NCBI RefSeq assembly: GCF_042693015.1
Contig: NZ_CP170544.1
Coordinates: 2,108,001-2,172,000, forward strand
From: Sphingomonas_E sp042693015
Lineage (GTDB): Bacteria; Pseudomonadota; Alphaproteobacteria; Sphingomonadales; Sphingomonadaceae
DNA length: 64,000 nucleotides
Reading direction: 5' to 3'
Part shown: positions 45,806 through 54,599 of the stretch, one piece after another
How positions within the stretch are numbered: position 1 is the stretch's first letter
Layout: each line of letters begins with the position of its first letter
Notes under the pieces: generated by a model
Told to the model about the DNA's origin: nothing
Database searches by the model: none
What the model saw: only the letters and a program-made list of their open reading frames with translations
Position numbers and translations under genes: made by a program

Positions 45806-48295
45806 TTCGCGCAGCGCCCGCGCCGGCCTTGCCGCCAGCGCGGGGAGCGAGCCGAGCAGGCCGAGCGCGAGCGTGCCGAAGCCGCCGATCGCCAGGGTAG
45901 CACCGACCACCCACCAGTCGGTCGCCCAGTCGAGCTCGAACACGCGGGTGACGACATACCAGCCGGCCCCCGCGCCGAGCAGAGCCGCCAGCAGCGAGAG
46001 GATCAGCGCCAGCGCCGCATATTCGATCGCCTGTGCCGCCAGCACCTGGCCCCGCGTCGCGCCGAGCAGCTTGAGCAGCACCGAATCATAGATGCGTGCG
46101 CGCCGCGAGGCGGCAATGGCACCGACCAGCACCGCGATCCCGGCTGCGAGCGCGACCGAGGCGGCGGAGCGGACCGCCGTCGAAAGCTGGCCCAGTACGC
46201 CAGCGACCTGACCGATCACTTCCTTCACCCGGATCAGCGACACCGATGGGAACTGCCGGGCAATCTCCCGATTGAGCGCGACTTCGCCCTCTGCGGGCAT
46301 GGCGATCGTCGCCATGTAACTGTGCGGCGCGCCTTCCAGCACGCCGGGCGAATAGACCAGGACGAAGTTGAACCCCATCGTGTCCCACTTGATCTCGCGC
46401 AGCGAGGCGATGGTGGCGGGCACTTCAACGCCGAGGACCGAGACGGTGATTTCGTCACCGATTTTCAGGCCGAGGATGCGGGCCGCCTCGACATCGAGCG
46501 AGACGAGCGGCGGGCCTTTGTAATCGGCCGGCCACCATTTGCCTTCGACGACGCGGCTGCCTTCGGGCGGGGTGGCGGCATAAGTGAGGCCGCGATCGCC
46601 GCGCAGGATCCAGGCGCCCTCGGGCAGTTCCTTGAGATCGGCAACGCGCTTGCCGCCGAAGGAGACGACCGGGCCGCGCAGCGACGGCACGGTGCGCAGT
46701 TCGGCACCGGGGACGCGGGTGGTGACGAGGGTGCGGAAGCGGTCGATATCCTCGACCGGAATGTCGAGCGCGAAGAAGCTGGGCGCCTTGGCGGGGACGC
46801 TGCTGTCGATCTGGCCCGACAGGTTGGTTTCGATCACCGCGAGCGTCGCGAACAAGGTGAGGCCGAGGCCGAGGGCAACCACAAGCCGGCTGGTCTGCGC
46901 GCCGGGCCGGTGCAGATTGGCGATAGCGAGGCGGAGCAGCGGACGACGCGAGCGCGGCAGGCGCGACGCGCCGGTGCGGACGGCCCATCCGAGCACGGTC
47001 AGCAACAGCATCAGGCCGGCGACGGCGCCGACGAACATGGCGGCGAAACCCGGATCGCGCGCGGTGCCGATCGCCAGTGCGACGATCGCGGCGAGGGTGA
47101 GGATGATCGCGGCAAGGACGCCCTTGGTGGGCCGCGCCGGTGTTTCGACGCCGCCGCGGAACAGCGAGGCGGCGGTGACCGCGCGGGCGCGGGCGAGTGG
47201 GGCGAGGACGAACAGCAAGGCGATCAGCAGACCGTAGAGCGCTGCCAATGCCAGCGGCGCGGGATGGAGGGCGAAATGCGGCTGCACCGGGAGAGCATCA
47301 CCCGCGAGCGTGACGACGACGAGCGGCACGAGGCTTCCCACCGCCAGACCCGCGACAATGCCAATCCCGGCGACCAGACCGATCTGGATCAGATAGGAGA
47401 GGAAGATGGTGCGCGACGACGCGCCAAGCGCCTTCAGGGTCGCGATCGCGCCGCGCTTGCCGTCGAGATAGGAGGTCACGCCATTACCGACGCCGATGCC
47501 GGCCACTGCCAGCGCCGTCAGGCCGACGAGCATCAGGAACTGGCCGAGCCGGCCGATAAAGCGGCGCGTGCCGGGCGCGGCATTGGTGCGGTCCTGCACC
47601 TCCCAGCCGGCGCTGGGGAAGAGATCGGCAAGACGCTTGGCGGCTTCGCCGGCATCCTGCCCTTGCGGCAGCCGGATGCGATAGCGGGTGGTGTAGAGGC
47701 TGCCCGGCTGGACAAGGCCGGTGGCGGCGAGGCCATCCATATCGACCATTGCCACGGGGCCGAGGGTGAAGCCCTCCCCTACCCGATCAGGCTCCTCGGC
47801 GATCAGGCCGATGACGCGGAGTTCGGCATCGCCCATGCGGATGGCGTCGCCGGGTTTTACGCCCAGCCGTTCGGCGAGCGCGGGCGCGACCGCGACCTCG
47901 CGGCCTTTCGGCCGGGGCGACAAAGCGCCGGGGGCGAGGCGGAACTGGCCGTAGAGCGGGTAAGGCGCATCGACGCCCTTCAGTTCGGCGAGCAGCGATT
48001 GCGCGCCATCCACGCTGGACGCCATGGCGCGCATGCGGATGGTTTCGGAGACACGGCCGGCTGCGGCGAAGGCGGCGCGTTCCTTATCGTCGGCGGTGCG
48101 CTGGACGATCTCCATCTCGACATCGCCGCCTAGGATAGACTGGCCCTGCAGCGCGAGCTCAGAGGTGATGGCGGAGGACAGGCTGCCGACGCCGGCGAGC
48201 GCGGCGACACCGAGGAACAGGCAGACGGCGAGCAACCGGAGGCCCGCGAAGCCGCCGCGCAGATCGCGCAGCGCCAGCGTCCAGGCGAGCTTCAT
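45800..48295 (-). CDS. FtsX-like ABC transporter permease (YbbP type)
   Basis: The 831-residue inner-membrane protein has the arrangement of YbbP: an N-terminal membrane helix (near 20-40), a large periplasmic domain, a cluster of membrane helices at about 255-360, more near 385-440, a second periplasmic domain, and the last FtsX-type helices near 690-820. LKALGASSRTIFLSYLIQIG and LKLLGATRGQVLAAQAIEYA are the two cytoplasmic coupling helices of the duplicated FtsX core. Its partner ATPase lies upstream on the same strand. These systems move lipids or lipoproteins or act as mechanotransmitters; the substrate is unknown. Confidence 0.9.
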   Translation of the reverse strand: MKLAWTLALRDLRGGFAGLRLLAVCLFLGVAALAGVGSLSSAITSELALQGQSILGGDVEMEIVQRTADDKERAAFAAAGRVSETIRMRAMASSVDGAQSLLAELKGVDAPYPLYGQFRLAPGALSPRPKGREVAVAPALAERLGVKPGDAIRMGDAELRVIGLIAEEPDRVGEGFTLGPVAMVDMDGLAATGLVQPGSLYTTRYRIRLPQGQDAGEAAKRLADLFPSAGWEVQDRTNAAPGTRRFIGRLGQFLMLVGLTALAVAGIGVGNGVTSYLDGKRGAIATLKALGASSRTIFLSYLIQIGLVAGIGIVAGLAVGSLVPLVVVTLAGDALPVQPHFALHPAPLALAALYGLLIALLFVLAPLARARAVTAASLFRGGVETPARPTKGVLAAIILTLAAIVALAIGTARDPGFAAMFVGAVAGLMLLLTVLGWAVRTGASRLPRSRRPLLRLAIANLHRPGAQTSRLVVALGLGLTLFATLAVIETNLSGQIDSSVPAKAPSFFALDIPVEDIDRFRTLVTTRVPGAELRTVPSLRGPVVSFGGKRVADLKELPEGAWILRGDRGLTYAATPPEGSRVVEGKWWPADYKGPPLVSLDVEAARILGLKIGDEITVSVLGVEVPATIASLREIKWDTMGFNFVLVYSPGVLEGAPHSYMATIAMPAEGEVALNREIARQFPSVSLIRVKEVIGQVAGVLGQLSTAVRSAASVALAAGIAVLVGAIAASRRARIYDSVLLKLLGATRGQVLAAQAIEYAALALILSLLAALLGAGAGWYVVTRVFELDWATDWWVVGATLAIGGFGTLALGLLGSLPALAARPARALREL

Positions 48296-48308
48296 GCCTC
48301 GCCTTCTC

Positions 48309-48403
48309 CGTCATCCCCGCGCAGGCGGGGATCCATATTCTCGGACGTCGCGCTTCCAGCCGCGAGGTTGCGTTTATGGATTCCCGCCTTCGCGGGAATG
48401 ACG
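48309..48403. repeat. REP-like element, CGTCATCCCCGCG family
   Basis: CGTCATCCCCGCGCAGGCGG and the reverse-complement arm ATTCCCGCCTTCGCGGGAAT lie at the ends of 95 bases. The element separates the permease gene from its ATPase gene. Confidence 0.8.
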
Positions 48404-48422
48404 GGGGTTTTTGGGGTCATCA

Positions 48423-49112
48423 TCACCCCCGGCTATCCCGCACGATCCGCCCGTCGAGCATCTCGATCACCCGGCCGCAGCGGGCGGCGAGCGCGGGATC
48501 GTGGGTGATGACGAGCAAGGTCTCGCCGCTGGCACGCTGGCGATCGAACAAGAGGTCCATGATCGACGCCCCCGTCTTCGCGTCGAGATTGCCGGTCGGC
48601 TCGTCGGCGAAGAGGATCGCGGGCGACGGCGCCACGGCGCGGGCGATGGCGACGCGCTGCTGCTCGCCGCCCGAAAGCTGGGCGGGATAATGGCCGGTGC
48701 GGTGGCCGAGGCCGACCGCTTCCAGTTCGGTGCGGGCGCGGACGAAGGCGTCACCGTCCCCCGCCAATTCCAGCGGCACGGCGACATTTTCAAGCGCCGT
48801 CATCGTCGGCAGCAGATGGAAAGCCTGGAGGATGATGCCGATCCGGCCGCGCCGCGCCTTGGCCAGCGCATCTTCATCCATCATACCGAAATCGGCGCCG
48901 GCGACATGGATTTCGCCGCCATCCGCGCGCTCCAGCCCGGAGAGCACCGCCATCAGCGAGGATTTGCCCGATCCCGAGGGGCCGAGCAGCGCTACGGTCT
49001 CTCCACTGGCGATATCGAGGTCGATCCCGCGCAGGATTTCGACACGCCCTTCCCCCTTGCCCAGCGCCAGCGTGACATTCCGGGCCTGGATCGCAATATT
49101 GTCGGCTGACAT
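48423..49112 (-). CDS. ABC transporter ATPase (YbbA/LolD type)
   Basis: The 229-residue ATPase energises the FtsX-like permease encoded downstream. Walker A is GPSGSGKSS near 44, the Q-loop is ILQAFHLLPTMTALENVAVP, the signature is LSGGEQQR near 142, and Walker B is AILFADEPTGNLDA. These match the LolD/YbbA/MacB subfamily, which pairs with FtsX permeases. It starts at ATG 49112 and diverges from the TesA-like esterase, the same order as ybbA/tesA in E. coli. A REP element of 95 bases separates it from the permease. Confidence 0.93.
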   Translation of the reverse strand: MSADNIAIQARNVTLALGKGEGRVEILRGIDLDIASGETVALLGPSGSGKSSLMAVLSGLERADGGEIHVAGADFGMMDEDALAKARRGRIGIILQAFHLLPTMTALENVAVPLELAGDGDAFVRARTELEAVGLGHRTGHYPAQLSGGEQQRVAIARAVAPSPAILFADEPTGNLDAKTGASIMDLLFDRQRASGETLLVITHDPALAARCGRVIEMLDGRIVRDSRG

Positions 49113-49131
49113 AGTGGTGAAAGGTTTCCCT

Positions 49132-49785
49132 TTGAGGCCAGATCGTTCCGCATATGGCGTGCGCCGGCTGATTGTCCATGCCGCCGCCTTGCTGACATTG
49201 TTCGTTACCCTGCCCGCTTATGCTGCCGACAAGCTGGTCGTGGCGTTCGGCGACAGCCTGATGGCGGGGTATCAGTTGAAACCCAGCGAGGGGTTCGCGC
49301 CGAAGCTGGAGGCGGCGCTGCGCAAGAGCGGCGTGCCCGCGCGCGTCCACAATGCCGGCGTTTCTGGCGACACCACGGCGCAGGGCAAGGCGCGGCTCGG
49401 CTGGGTGCTGAATGCGCTGAAGGCGAAGCCGGACCTGGTGATCGTCGAACTCGGCGCCAACGACATGCTGCGCGGCCTGCCCAATGCGCAGACGCGGACC
49501 AATCTCGACGCGATCCTGACCGAGCTCAAACGGCGGAAGATCCCGATCCTGCTGGCGGGGATGCAAGCGTCGCCAAATATGGGCGCGGCCTATACGCGGG
49601 AGTTCAACGCCATCTATCCCGCGCTGGCCCGCAAGCACGCTGTTCCGCTATATCCCTTCTTCCTGGCGGGCGTGGCGACCAACCGCGCTTTGCTGCTGAA
49701 GGACGGGATGCATCCCAATGCCCGTGGTGTGGACGTGATCGTCCGGGGCATCCTGCCGCAGGTGAGGAAGGGGCTGGGCCGATGA
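49132..49785 (+). CDS. tesA: SGNH/GDSL esterase (TesA-like arylesterase), periplasmic
   Basis: The 217-residue protein is a TesA-type esterase/thioesterase/lysophospholipase. The SGNH blocks are visible: AFGDSLMAGY with the catalytic Ser near residue 42, VHNAGVSGDTT, VELGANDMLRG and DGMHPNARG with the Asp-His pair. The N terminus has a signal peptide ending AYAAD. The start is uncertain: TTG 49132 is chosen because AAGG lies six to seven bases upstream and it gives a basic n-region; GTG 49159 would make a shorter signal. Divergent from the YbbA-like gene, as tesA is in E. coli. Confidence 0.85.
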   Translation: MRPDRSAYGVRRLIVHAAALLTLFVTLPAYAADKLVVAFGDSLMAGYQLKPSEGFAPKLEAALRKSGVPARVHNAGVSGDTTAQGKARLGWVLNALKAKPDLVIVELGANDMLRGLPNAQTRTNLDAILTELKRRKIPILLAGMQASPNMGAAYTREFNAIYPALARKHAVPLYPFFLAGVATNRALLLKDGMHPNARGVDVIVRGILPQVRKGLGR

Positions 49786-50378
49786 CACGCGATCCGCGGG
49801 TGGATGCCTATATCGAGCGGAAGGCCGCGTTCGCCCGGCCGATCATGGCCCATCTGCGCAACCGTGTTCACGCAGCCTGCCCGGAGGCGGAGGAAGCGAT
49901 CAAATGGTCGAGCCCGGCCTTCATGTACAAGGGCCAGATCCTGTGCAGCATGGCCGCGTTCAAGGAACATGCCGCCTTCGGCTTCTGGCGCGGGGCCGAA
50001 GTGACGGGAACGCCCGAAGAAAAGAGCGCGATGGGCCAGTTCGGCAAGATCGCCAGCCTCGCCGACCTGCCCGACGATGCCACGCTGGCCGAGCTGATCG
50101 GCAAGGCGATGGCGCTGATCGACACGGGCACGAAATCGCCGCGCGTGCTCAAGCATCCCAAACCGCCCGTCGAGCCGCCGGAGGATCTGGTGGCAGCACT
50201 TGCCGCCAACCCCGCGGCGCAGACGGTGTTCGACGGCTTCGCGCCCGGCCAGCGCCGCGAATATGTGGAATGGATCGTCGAGGCAAAACGGCCGGAGACG
50301 CGGGCGAAGCGACTGGCGCAGGCGGTGGAATGGATCGCCGAGGGCAAGAAGCGCAACTGGAAATATGAGGCCTGCTGA
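49782..50378 (+). CDS. YdeI/OmpD-associated family protein with DUF1801 domain
   Basis: The 198-residue protein has an N-terminal DUF1801/YdhG-like domain (EEAIKWSSPAFMYKGQILCS near residue 37) and a C-terminal OmdA region (FDGFAPGQRREYVEWIVEAK followed by AKRLAQAVEWIAEGK). The biochemical role is unknown; relatives are linked with envelope stress or bacteriocin protection in the literature. The start ATG overlaps the stop of the esterase gene by four bases, so they are probably cotranscribed. It ends before a REP element. Confidence 0.85.
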   Translation: MTRDPRVDAYIERKAAFARPIMAHLRNRVHAACPEAEEAIKWSSPAFMYKGQILCSMAAFKEHAAFGFWRGAEVTGTPEEKSAMGQFGKIASLADLPDDATLAELIGKAMALIDTGTKSPRVLKHPKPPVEPPEDLVAALAANPAAQTVFDGFAPGQRREYVEWIVEAKRPETRAKRLAQAVEWIAEGKKRNWKYEAC

Positions 50379-50399
50379 AACGCCTTAAATTCCCTGACA

Positions 50400-50482
50400 C
50401 GTCATTCCAGCGCAGGCTGGAATCTCTAGCCTTCTAGCGCCTCCCCTAGAACAAGGAGATCCCAGCCGGCGCTGGGATGACG
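50400..50482. repeat. REP-like element, CGTCATTCCAGCG family
   Basis: CGTCATTCCAGCGCAGGCTG at the left and CCCAGCCGGCGCTGGGATGA at the right are inverted arms. It follows the YdeI-like gene's stop by 22 bases. Confidence 0.75.
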
Positions 50483-50578
50483 TTAATTTTGGGGGAAGGG
50501 CAAGGCAGAAGCCCCCCTTCCCCGTCGCCCGCACATGGGCGATAGTTGCGCAGCGGCAACGATCGGGCGGAGACGGCG

Positions 50579-51481
50579 ATGCGGGTGGTGCATGATGCGA
50601 CGGCGATTGCGTTCGACCAGTGGCTGTTCCTGCTGTTCCCGCTGGCGGCCGTCGCGTTGACATTGTGGCTGTGGAAGACAAGCAAGCGGCGGCTCTACTG
50701 GAAGCTCGCGGCGGGGCTGGCGGTGTTCCTGGCGCTACTGATGGTCGCGCTGCCGATCGCCGACCACAACCGTGTGCAGGCCCGCGCGCTTAGCGGTGAC
50801 GTCACCACCGTCGAGGGACCCATCAGCGGCCACAAGCGCTGGACCGAGAGACGATGGGTGGGGTCGTCGCGCGGCGCGGGTGTCGGCAGTTATGACCGCT
50901 ATGACACGACCACCTACGAATATTTCTATGTGGGGCAGACGCCCTTCACCTTCATCGCCGGCGCTTATCCGAGCCAGGCAAGCTTCACCAACGCGGTCGA
51001 TCCGCCGGTGGAGATCAAAGACGGGATGTGGGCGAAGGCGAGCTATTTCATCGACGACTGGTATGACAGCGAACGGCGCATCACCCGGCTGGAACTGGGG
51101 CCGCCGCGGCCGGGTGCCCCCGGTGGGATGATGCTGGCCGCAGCACCCGCCGGGCCGCCCAAGGTGGATGGGCTGCCGCCCGATTTCGCGGCATTCTGGA
51201 TCGCCTTTGCCGATGCGATCGCCAAGGAAGATCAGGCGACAGTGAAGGCGCTGACCCAGTTCCCCTTCCAGTTCGGTGGGCATGATCTGGGCGCCGACGA
51301 GTTCGACAGCCTGTGGATGAGCATCTTTTCAGTGATGCAGCGGCCGTGCCTGGCGAGCGCCAGGCCAGCGAAGGAGGAGAACCGCTTCACCGTATTCTGT
51401 GGGCCATATGGCTATTATTTCGGGAAGACCGCGACGGGGTGGAAACTGGTGGAATTCGGGGCGGACGGGGAGGATATGTAG
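50579..51481 (+). CDS. Membrane protein of unknown function
   Basis: The 300-residue protein has two hydrophobic segments, at about 14-30 and 40-60 (WKLAAGLAVFLALLMVALPI), then a soluble domain of about 230 residues, probably outside the membrane. That part includes a SGDVTTVEGPISGHKRW strand pattern that recalls DUF3592-like domains and then GYYFGKTATGWKLVEFGADG near the end. The start ATG 50579 has a GGAG site seven bases upstream; an earlier TTG is less likely. It stands alone between two REP elements. I do not recognise the family. Confidence 0.7.
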   Translation: MRVVHDATAIAFDQWLFLLFPLAAVALTLWLWKTSKRRLYWKLAAGLAVFLALLMVALPIADHNRVQARALSGDVTTVEGPISGHKRWTERRWVGSSRGAGVGSYDRYDTTTYEYFYVGQTPFTFIAGAYPSQASFTNAVDPPVEIKDGMWAKASYFIDDWYDSERRITRLELGPPRPGAPGGMMLAAAPAGPPKVDGLPPDFAAFWIAFADAIAKEDQATVKALTQFPFQFGGHDLGADEFDSLWMSIFSVMQRPCLASARPAKEENRFTVFCGPYGYYFGKTATGWKLVEFGADGEDM

Positions 51482-51512
51482 ACCGGCTGCCCGGTGCTTC
51501 CCGCCGCCAATC

Positions 51513-51594
51513 GGTTGGTGTCGAGCGTAGTCGAGACATGCTTGCCGCAAGGGTTTGCCTGGGGCCGTGTCTCGACTTCGCTCGACACAAACGG
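51513..51594. repeat. REP-like element, GTCGAG-core family
   Basis: GTGTCGAGCGTAGTCGAGAC and GTCTCGACTTCGCTCGACAC are inverted arms about 40 bases apart. The family is the same as 44919-44996. It lies between the membrane protein gene and the glycine-zipper gene. Confidence 0.75.
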
Positions 51595-51633
51595 GATGGG
51601 AGGAATTGAAAAGGGGGCCGAAGCCCCCTCCCC

Positions 51634-52089
51634 TTAACGGCAGCGCACGTCGCCGCGGTCGATCTCGCGGCCGAGCAAAGCGCCCGCACCGCCGCCCAGC
51701 AACGTACCGAGCATGCGATCGCCATTGCTATCGAGCATCCGGCCGAGCAGCGCACCGCCCGCGGCGCCGATGATCAGGCCGGTGGTGCCGTCATCGCGCT
51801 TGCAATAATAATTGCCGTTGTTCCCGCGATAGACGCGATCGTTGTAAGCAAGACGGCGACCTTCATAACGGCCGTTATTATAGTAACGATCACCTTCCCA
51901 GTAACGATTGCGGTCGACATAGCGGCGATCCGACTTCTTGTAGCGCTTGTCGTAATGCTTGCCGCCATGGCGCTCGTCATTCCAGCCGTGGCCCGGATTG
52001 CCATTGCGGCCATGATCGCGGTCCGCGAGCGCCGGCGTCATCGGGACGGCGAGAGCGGCGAGCACCGCGGTGATGATGACCTTGCGCAT
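51634..52089 (-). CDS. Glycine zipper 2TM-domain envelope protein
   Basis: The 151-residue protein has a signal peptide (MRKVIITAVLAALAVPMTPA, cleavage at ALA-D), a basic and tyrosine-rich middle (RRYVDRNRYWEGDRYYNNGR), and a C-terminal glycine zipper with the repeated GLIIGAAGGALLGRMLDSNG and GTLLGGGAGALLGREIDR. This is the layout of many small surface or outer-membrane associated glycine-zipper proteins (17-kDa antigen type). The role is unknown, probably envelope stability. It is monocistronic, with a poor promoter context visible upstream. Confidence 0.82.
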   Translation of the reverse strand: MRKVIITAVLAALAVPMTPALADRDHGRNGNPGHGWNDERHGGKHYDKRYKKSDRRYVDRNRYWEGDRYYNNGRYEGRRLAYNDRVYRGNNGNYYCKRDDGTTGLIIGAAGGALLGRMLDSNGDRMLGTLLGGGAGALLGREIDRGDVRCR

Positions 52090-52240
52090 TTATGTTCTCC
52101 CTTTCGAAACTTCTGCGACAACGAGGCCATCATGCAGCAGGTTGCATGAACCCATAACTACGTGTCGTTCATGTTCCGTATCGGAAAAACACACGGGAAT
52201 CCGGGCTTTATGCGGATACCCACGCGGGGCCGTCAGCCGA

Positions 52241-52711
52241 TCATGCCCTGTCGAAGCGGGGCGCGAAGGCACCGACGGCCATGAAGATCGCGCCGAAGGC
52301 GACACCGATCAGCAGCAATGCGGACGGCGGCTCGATGATCAAAGCGGCGTCCTTCGGATCGGCGGGGTCATAATAGACCGGCACCACCCGCCCCGCGGGG
52401 AAGGCGGCGACGAAATCATCGGCTTCGTAGGAATCGTTGAACGAGGTGTCGTTGGACAGGCGGATCGCCCGCCCGCGATATTCGCGGCCTTCGACCGTGT
52501 AGAGATAGCGGATCAGCGGTTCGTACGAGACGCTGCGATCGCCATCCGAATCCGTGCTTTCGTGGGCGTGATAGCTGGAGGCCAGGACGCGGGCCTGCGT
52601 CTCCTCCCACGCATCCGACGCCGACAGCCGATACCAGCCATAGCCATACATGCCGCCGGTCAGCCCGGCGATCAGCAACCCGATGCAAAAGAATAAGACC
52701 TTCGGCCACAT
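52241..52711 (-). CDS. DUF3592 membrane protein
   Basis: The 156-residue protein has a membrane helix at about 5-22 (VLFFCIGLLIAGLTGGMYGY), a DUF3592-like beta domain (VSYEPLIRYLYTVEGREYRG, FPAGRVVPVYYDPADPKDAA), and a second helix at about 130-148. The family is widespread but uncharacterised. The start ATG 52711 has GGAGGG seven bases upstream; the longer in-frame form is not supported. It is divergent from the DUF433 gene. Confidence 0.82.
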   Translation of the reverse strand: MWPKVLFFCIGLLIAGLTGGMYGYGWYRLSASDAWEETQARVLASSYHAHESTDSDGDRSVSYEPLIRYLYTVEGREYRGRAIRLSNDTSFNDSYEADDFVAAFPAGRVVPVYYDPADPKDAALIIEPPSALLLIGVAFGAIFMAVGAFAPRFDRA

Positions 52712-52839
52712 GCGGCAGCCCTCCCCCGATGGAATGCGCGCGAACCCCGGGGCGGAGGATGGCATGGGTGGTGGGGGGAGGCAATGTGGAGCAGCCTCTG
52801 CCAATTGACCATGCCGGCATTAGTCCGCATCATTGGCCC

Positions 52840-53073
52840 ATGCAGATCGCCGGCCACCCCCGCATTGCCATCGATCCCGCCATCTGCGGCGGCCGCCCGA
52901 TCGTGGCCGGCACCCGCGTGCGCGTGACCGATGTGTTGGAAATGCTGGCCGGGGGCGCGAATGAGGCGGAGATCGTGGAAGACTTCCCCTATCTCTCGCC
53001 CGAAGATGTGCGTGCCTGTATCGGTTATGCCGCGCAGGCGCTCGACCACCCGGTTGTCCTCGCCGCTGAATGA
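52840..53073 (+). CDS. DUF433 antitoxin-like protein
   Basis: The 77-residue protein is a DUF433 member, a compact helix-turn-helix protein often called VapB-like antitoxin. IAIDPAICGGRPIVAGTRVR is the family core and VLEMLAGGANEAEIVEDFPY the next helices. It starts at ATG 52840, and its stop overlaps the start of the DUF5615 gene by four bases. DUF433 and DUF5615 pairs are predicted toxin-antitoxin modules; the toxin would be the PIN-like partner. Confidence 0.88.
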   Translation: MQIAGHPRIAIDPAICGGRPIVAGTRVRVTDVLEMLAGGANEAEIVEDFPYLSPEDVRACIGYAAQALDHPVVLAAE

Positions 53074-53393
53074 AGTTTCTCGTCGACGCGCAATTGCCGC
53101 CAGCCTTGTGCCGCTGGCTGGAAGCGCGCGGACATGAGGCGGTTCATGTTGTGGATGTCTTGCCCGGGGCCACGCCCGATGCGATCATCGCAGAGCACGC
53201 CGAAGCCGCCGGGCTGGTGCTGGTGACGAAAGACGATGATTTCCTCGCACTACGCCTGCCAGACCGGTTCGTACTGCTCTGGTTGCGGTGCGGCAATGCC
53301 AGTAATCGGGCGTTGATCGCATGGCTCGAACCGCGCTGGTCCGAAATCGAGAAGCTGTTTGCGGCGGGCGAACGGCTGATCGAAGTGCGATAA
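53070..53393 (+). CDS. DUF5615 PIN-like putative toxin nuclease
   Basis: The 107-residue protein is a DUF5615 PIN-like domain. MKFLVDAQLPPALCRWLEAR has the first acidic residue D6, and LVLVTKDDDFLALR holds the further acidic cluster D55-D57; together these would bind metal in a ribonuclease active site. It is translationally coupled to the DUF433 gene (ATGA). In this module it would be the toxin; whether it is active is not known. Confidence 0.88.
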   Translation: MKFLVDAQLPPALCRWLEARGHEAVHVVDVLPGATPDAIIAEHAEAAGLVLVTKDDDFLALRLPDRFVLLWLRCGNASNRALIAWLEPRWSEIEKLFAAGERLIEVR

Positions 53394-53416
53394 GCTCAGG
53401 CGTAGTGCCCCACCCT

Positions 53417-53434
53417 GCCGGGCTTTCGCCCGGC
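53417..53434 (+). terminator. Hairpin after the DUF5615 gene
   Basis: GCCGGGC and GCCCGGC form a seven-pair stem with a four-base loop, followed by a pyrimidine-rich tail with CCCTTTT. It lies 24 bases after the stop and 22 bases before the convergent nrdB stop. Confidence 0.6.
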
Positions 53435-53455
53435 TGTCCCTCTCCCTTTTGGCGC

Positions 53456-54508
53456 TTATTCCGCCGCGACGCCCGCCCGCGTGAACATGTCGTCGCCGGC
53501 GACGTCCTCATTCGCGACGGGGACGTCCTTGGCGGCCTTGCGGCGGTCGAAGGCGTCCCACACTTCGCCCCAATTGCCGCGGGTCGCGGCCTTGGAATAT
53601 TCGGTGGCGCGGGTTTCGAAGAAGTTGGCGTGCTCGACGCCGTTCAACAGCGGTGCGAGCCAGGGCAGCGGGTGATCGTCGATCATGTAGATCGGCTTGA
53701 GGCCGAGCTGGCCGAGGCGCCAATCGGCGATGTAGCGGACATATTTCTTGATGTCCTTGGGCGTCATGCCCGGCACCGGACCCATTTCGAAGACGAGATC
53801 GATGAAGGCGTCTTCCAGACGCACCGTCTTCTGGCACTGATCGAGAATGTCGTCGCGCACCGCCGGCGTCAGGCAGTTCCGCTCCTTCACGAAGGCGTGG
53901 AACAGGCGGATGATGCCTTCGCAGTGGAGGCTTTCGTCGCGGACCGACCAGGTGACGATCTGGCCCATGCCCTTCATCTTGTTGAAGCGCGGGAAGTTCA
54001 TCAGCATGGCGAACGACGCGAAGAGCTGGAGCCCTTCGGTGAAGCCGCCGAACATCGCCAAGGTGCGGGCAATATCCTCGTCATTGTCGACGCCGAACTG
54101 CGCCAGATAGTCATGCTTGTCCTTCATCTCCTTATATTGGAGGAAGGCCGAATATTCGGTTTCGGGCATGCCGATCGTATCGAGCAGGTGGCTGTAGGCT
54201 GCGATATGCACCGTTTCCATGTTGCTGAACGCCGTCAGCATCATCTTCACTTCGGTCGGCTTGAACACGCGGCCATATTTGTCGTGGTAGCAATCCTGCA
54301 CCTCGACATCGGCTTGCGTGAAGAAGCGGAAGATCTGCGTCAGCAGGTTGCGTTCCGACTGATCGAGCTTCTGCGCCCAATCGCGGCAATCCTCGCCCAG
54401 CGGCACTTCTTCCGGCAGCCAGTGGAGCTGCTGCTGGCGCTTCCAATATTCGAACGCCCACGGATATTCGAAGGGCTTGTAGGTGCGGGAGGCCTGGAGG
54501 AGAGGCAT
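53456..54508 (-). CDS. nrdB: Ribonucleotide reductase class Ia small subunit
   Basis: NrdB holds the di-iron tyrosyl radical that starts ribonucleotide reduction in NrdA. The 350-residue protein shows the metal ligands D67 (FTQADVE), E98 and H101 (METVHIAAYSHLL), and the pair in VRDESLHCEG, and the radical tyrosine at Y105, spaced as in E. coli (E115, H118, Y122). The C-terminal tail has an acidic and aromatic end for binding NrdA. The start ATG 54508 is the conserved one. It lies after nrdA and a small membrane protein on the same strand, so an operon is likely, though a REP element lies in between. Confidence 0.95.
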   Translation of the reverse strand: MPLLQASRTYKPFEYPWAFEYWKRQQQLHWLPEEVPLGEDCRDWAQKLDQSERNLLTQIFRFFTQADVEVQDCYHDKYGRVFKPTEVKMMLTAFSNMETVHIAAYSHLLDTIGMPETEYSAFLQYKEMKDKHDYLAQFGVDNDEDIARTLAMFGGFTEGLQLFASFAMLMNFPRFNKMKGMGQIVTWSVRDESLHCEGIIRLFHAFVKERNCLTPAVRDDILDQCQKTVRLEDAFIDLVFEMGPVPGMTPKDIKKYVRYIADWRLGQLGLKPIYMIDDHPLPWLAPLLNGVEHANFFETRATEYSKAATRGNWGEVWDAFDRRKAAKDVPVANEDVAGDDMFTRAGVAAE

Positions 54509-54522
54509 GGTCTTCTTCCTTC

Positions 54523-54590
54523 GTCGTCCCGGCGGGCCGGGATCTTGAAACTCTTGTGGCGGCCCGATCCCAGCCTGCACTGGGATGACG
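54523..54590. repeat. REP-like element upstream of nrdB
   Basis: CGTCGTCCCGGCGGGCCGGG at the left and GATCCCAGCCTGCACTGGGA at the right are imperfect inverted arms. The element sits 15 bases before the nrdB start and so replaces most of any separate leader. Confidence 0.65.
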
Positions 54591-54599
54591 CCAGAGAAA

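Noticed and set aside
46322..48133. 603-codon plus-strand frame over the FtsX-like permease
   Set aside because: Shadow frame, highly charged and with no motif; the minus strand has the membrane protein.
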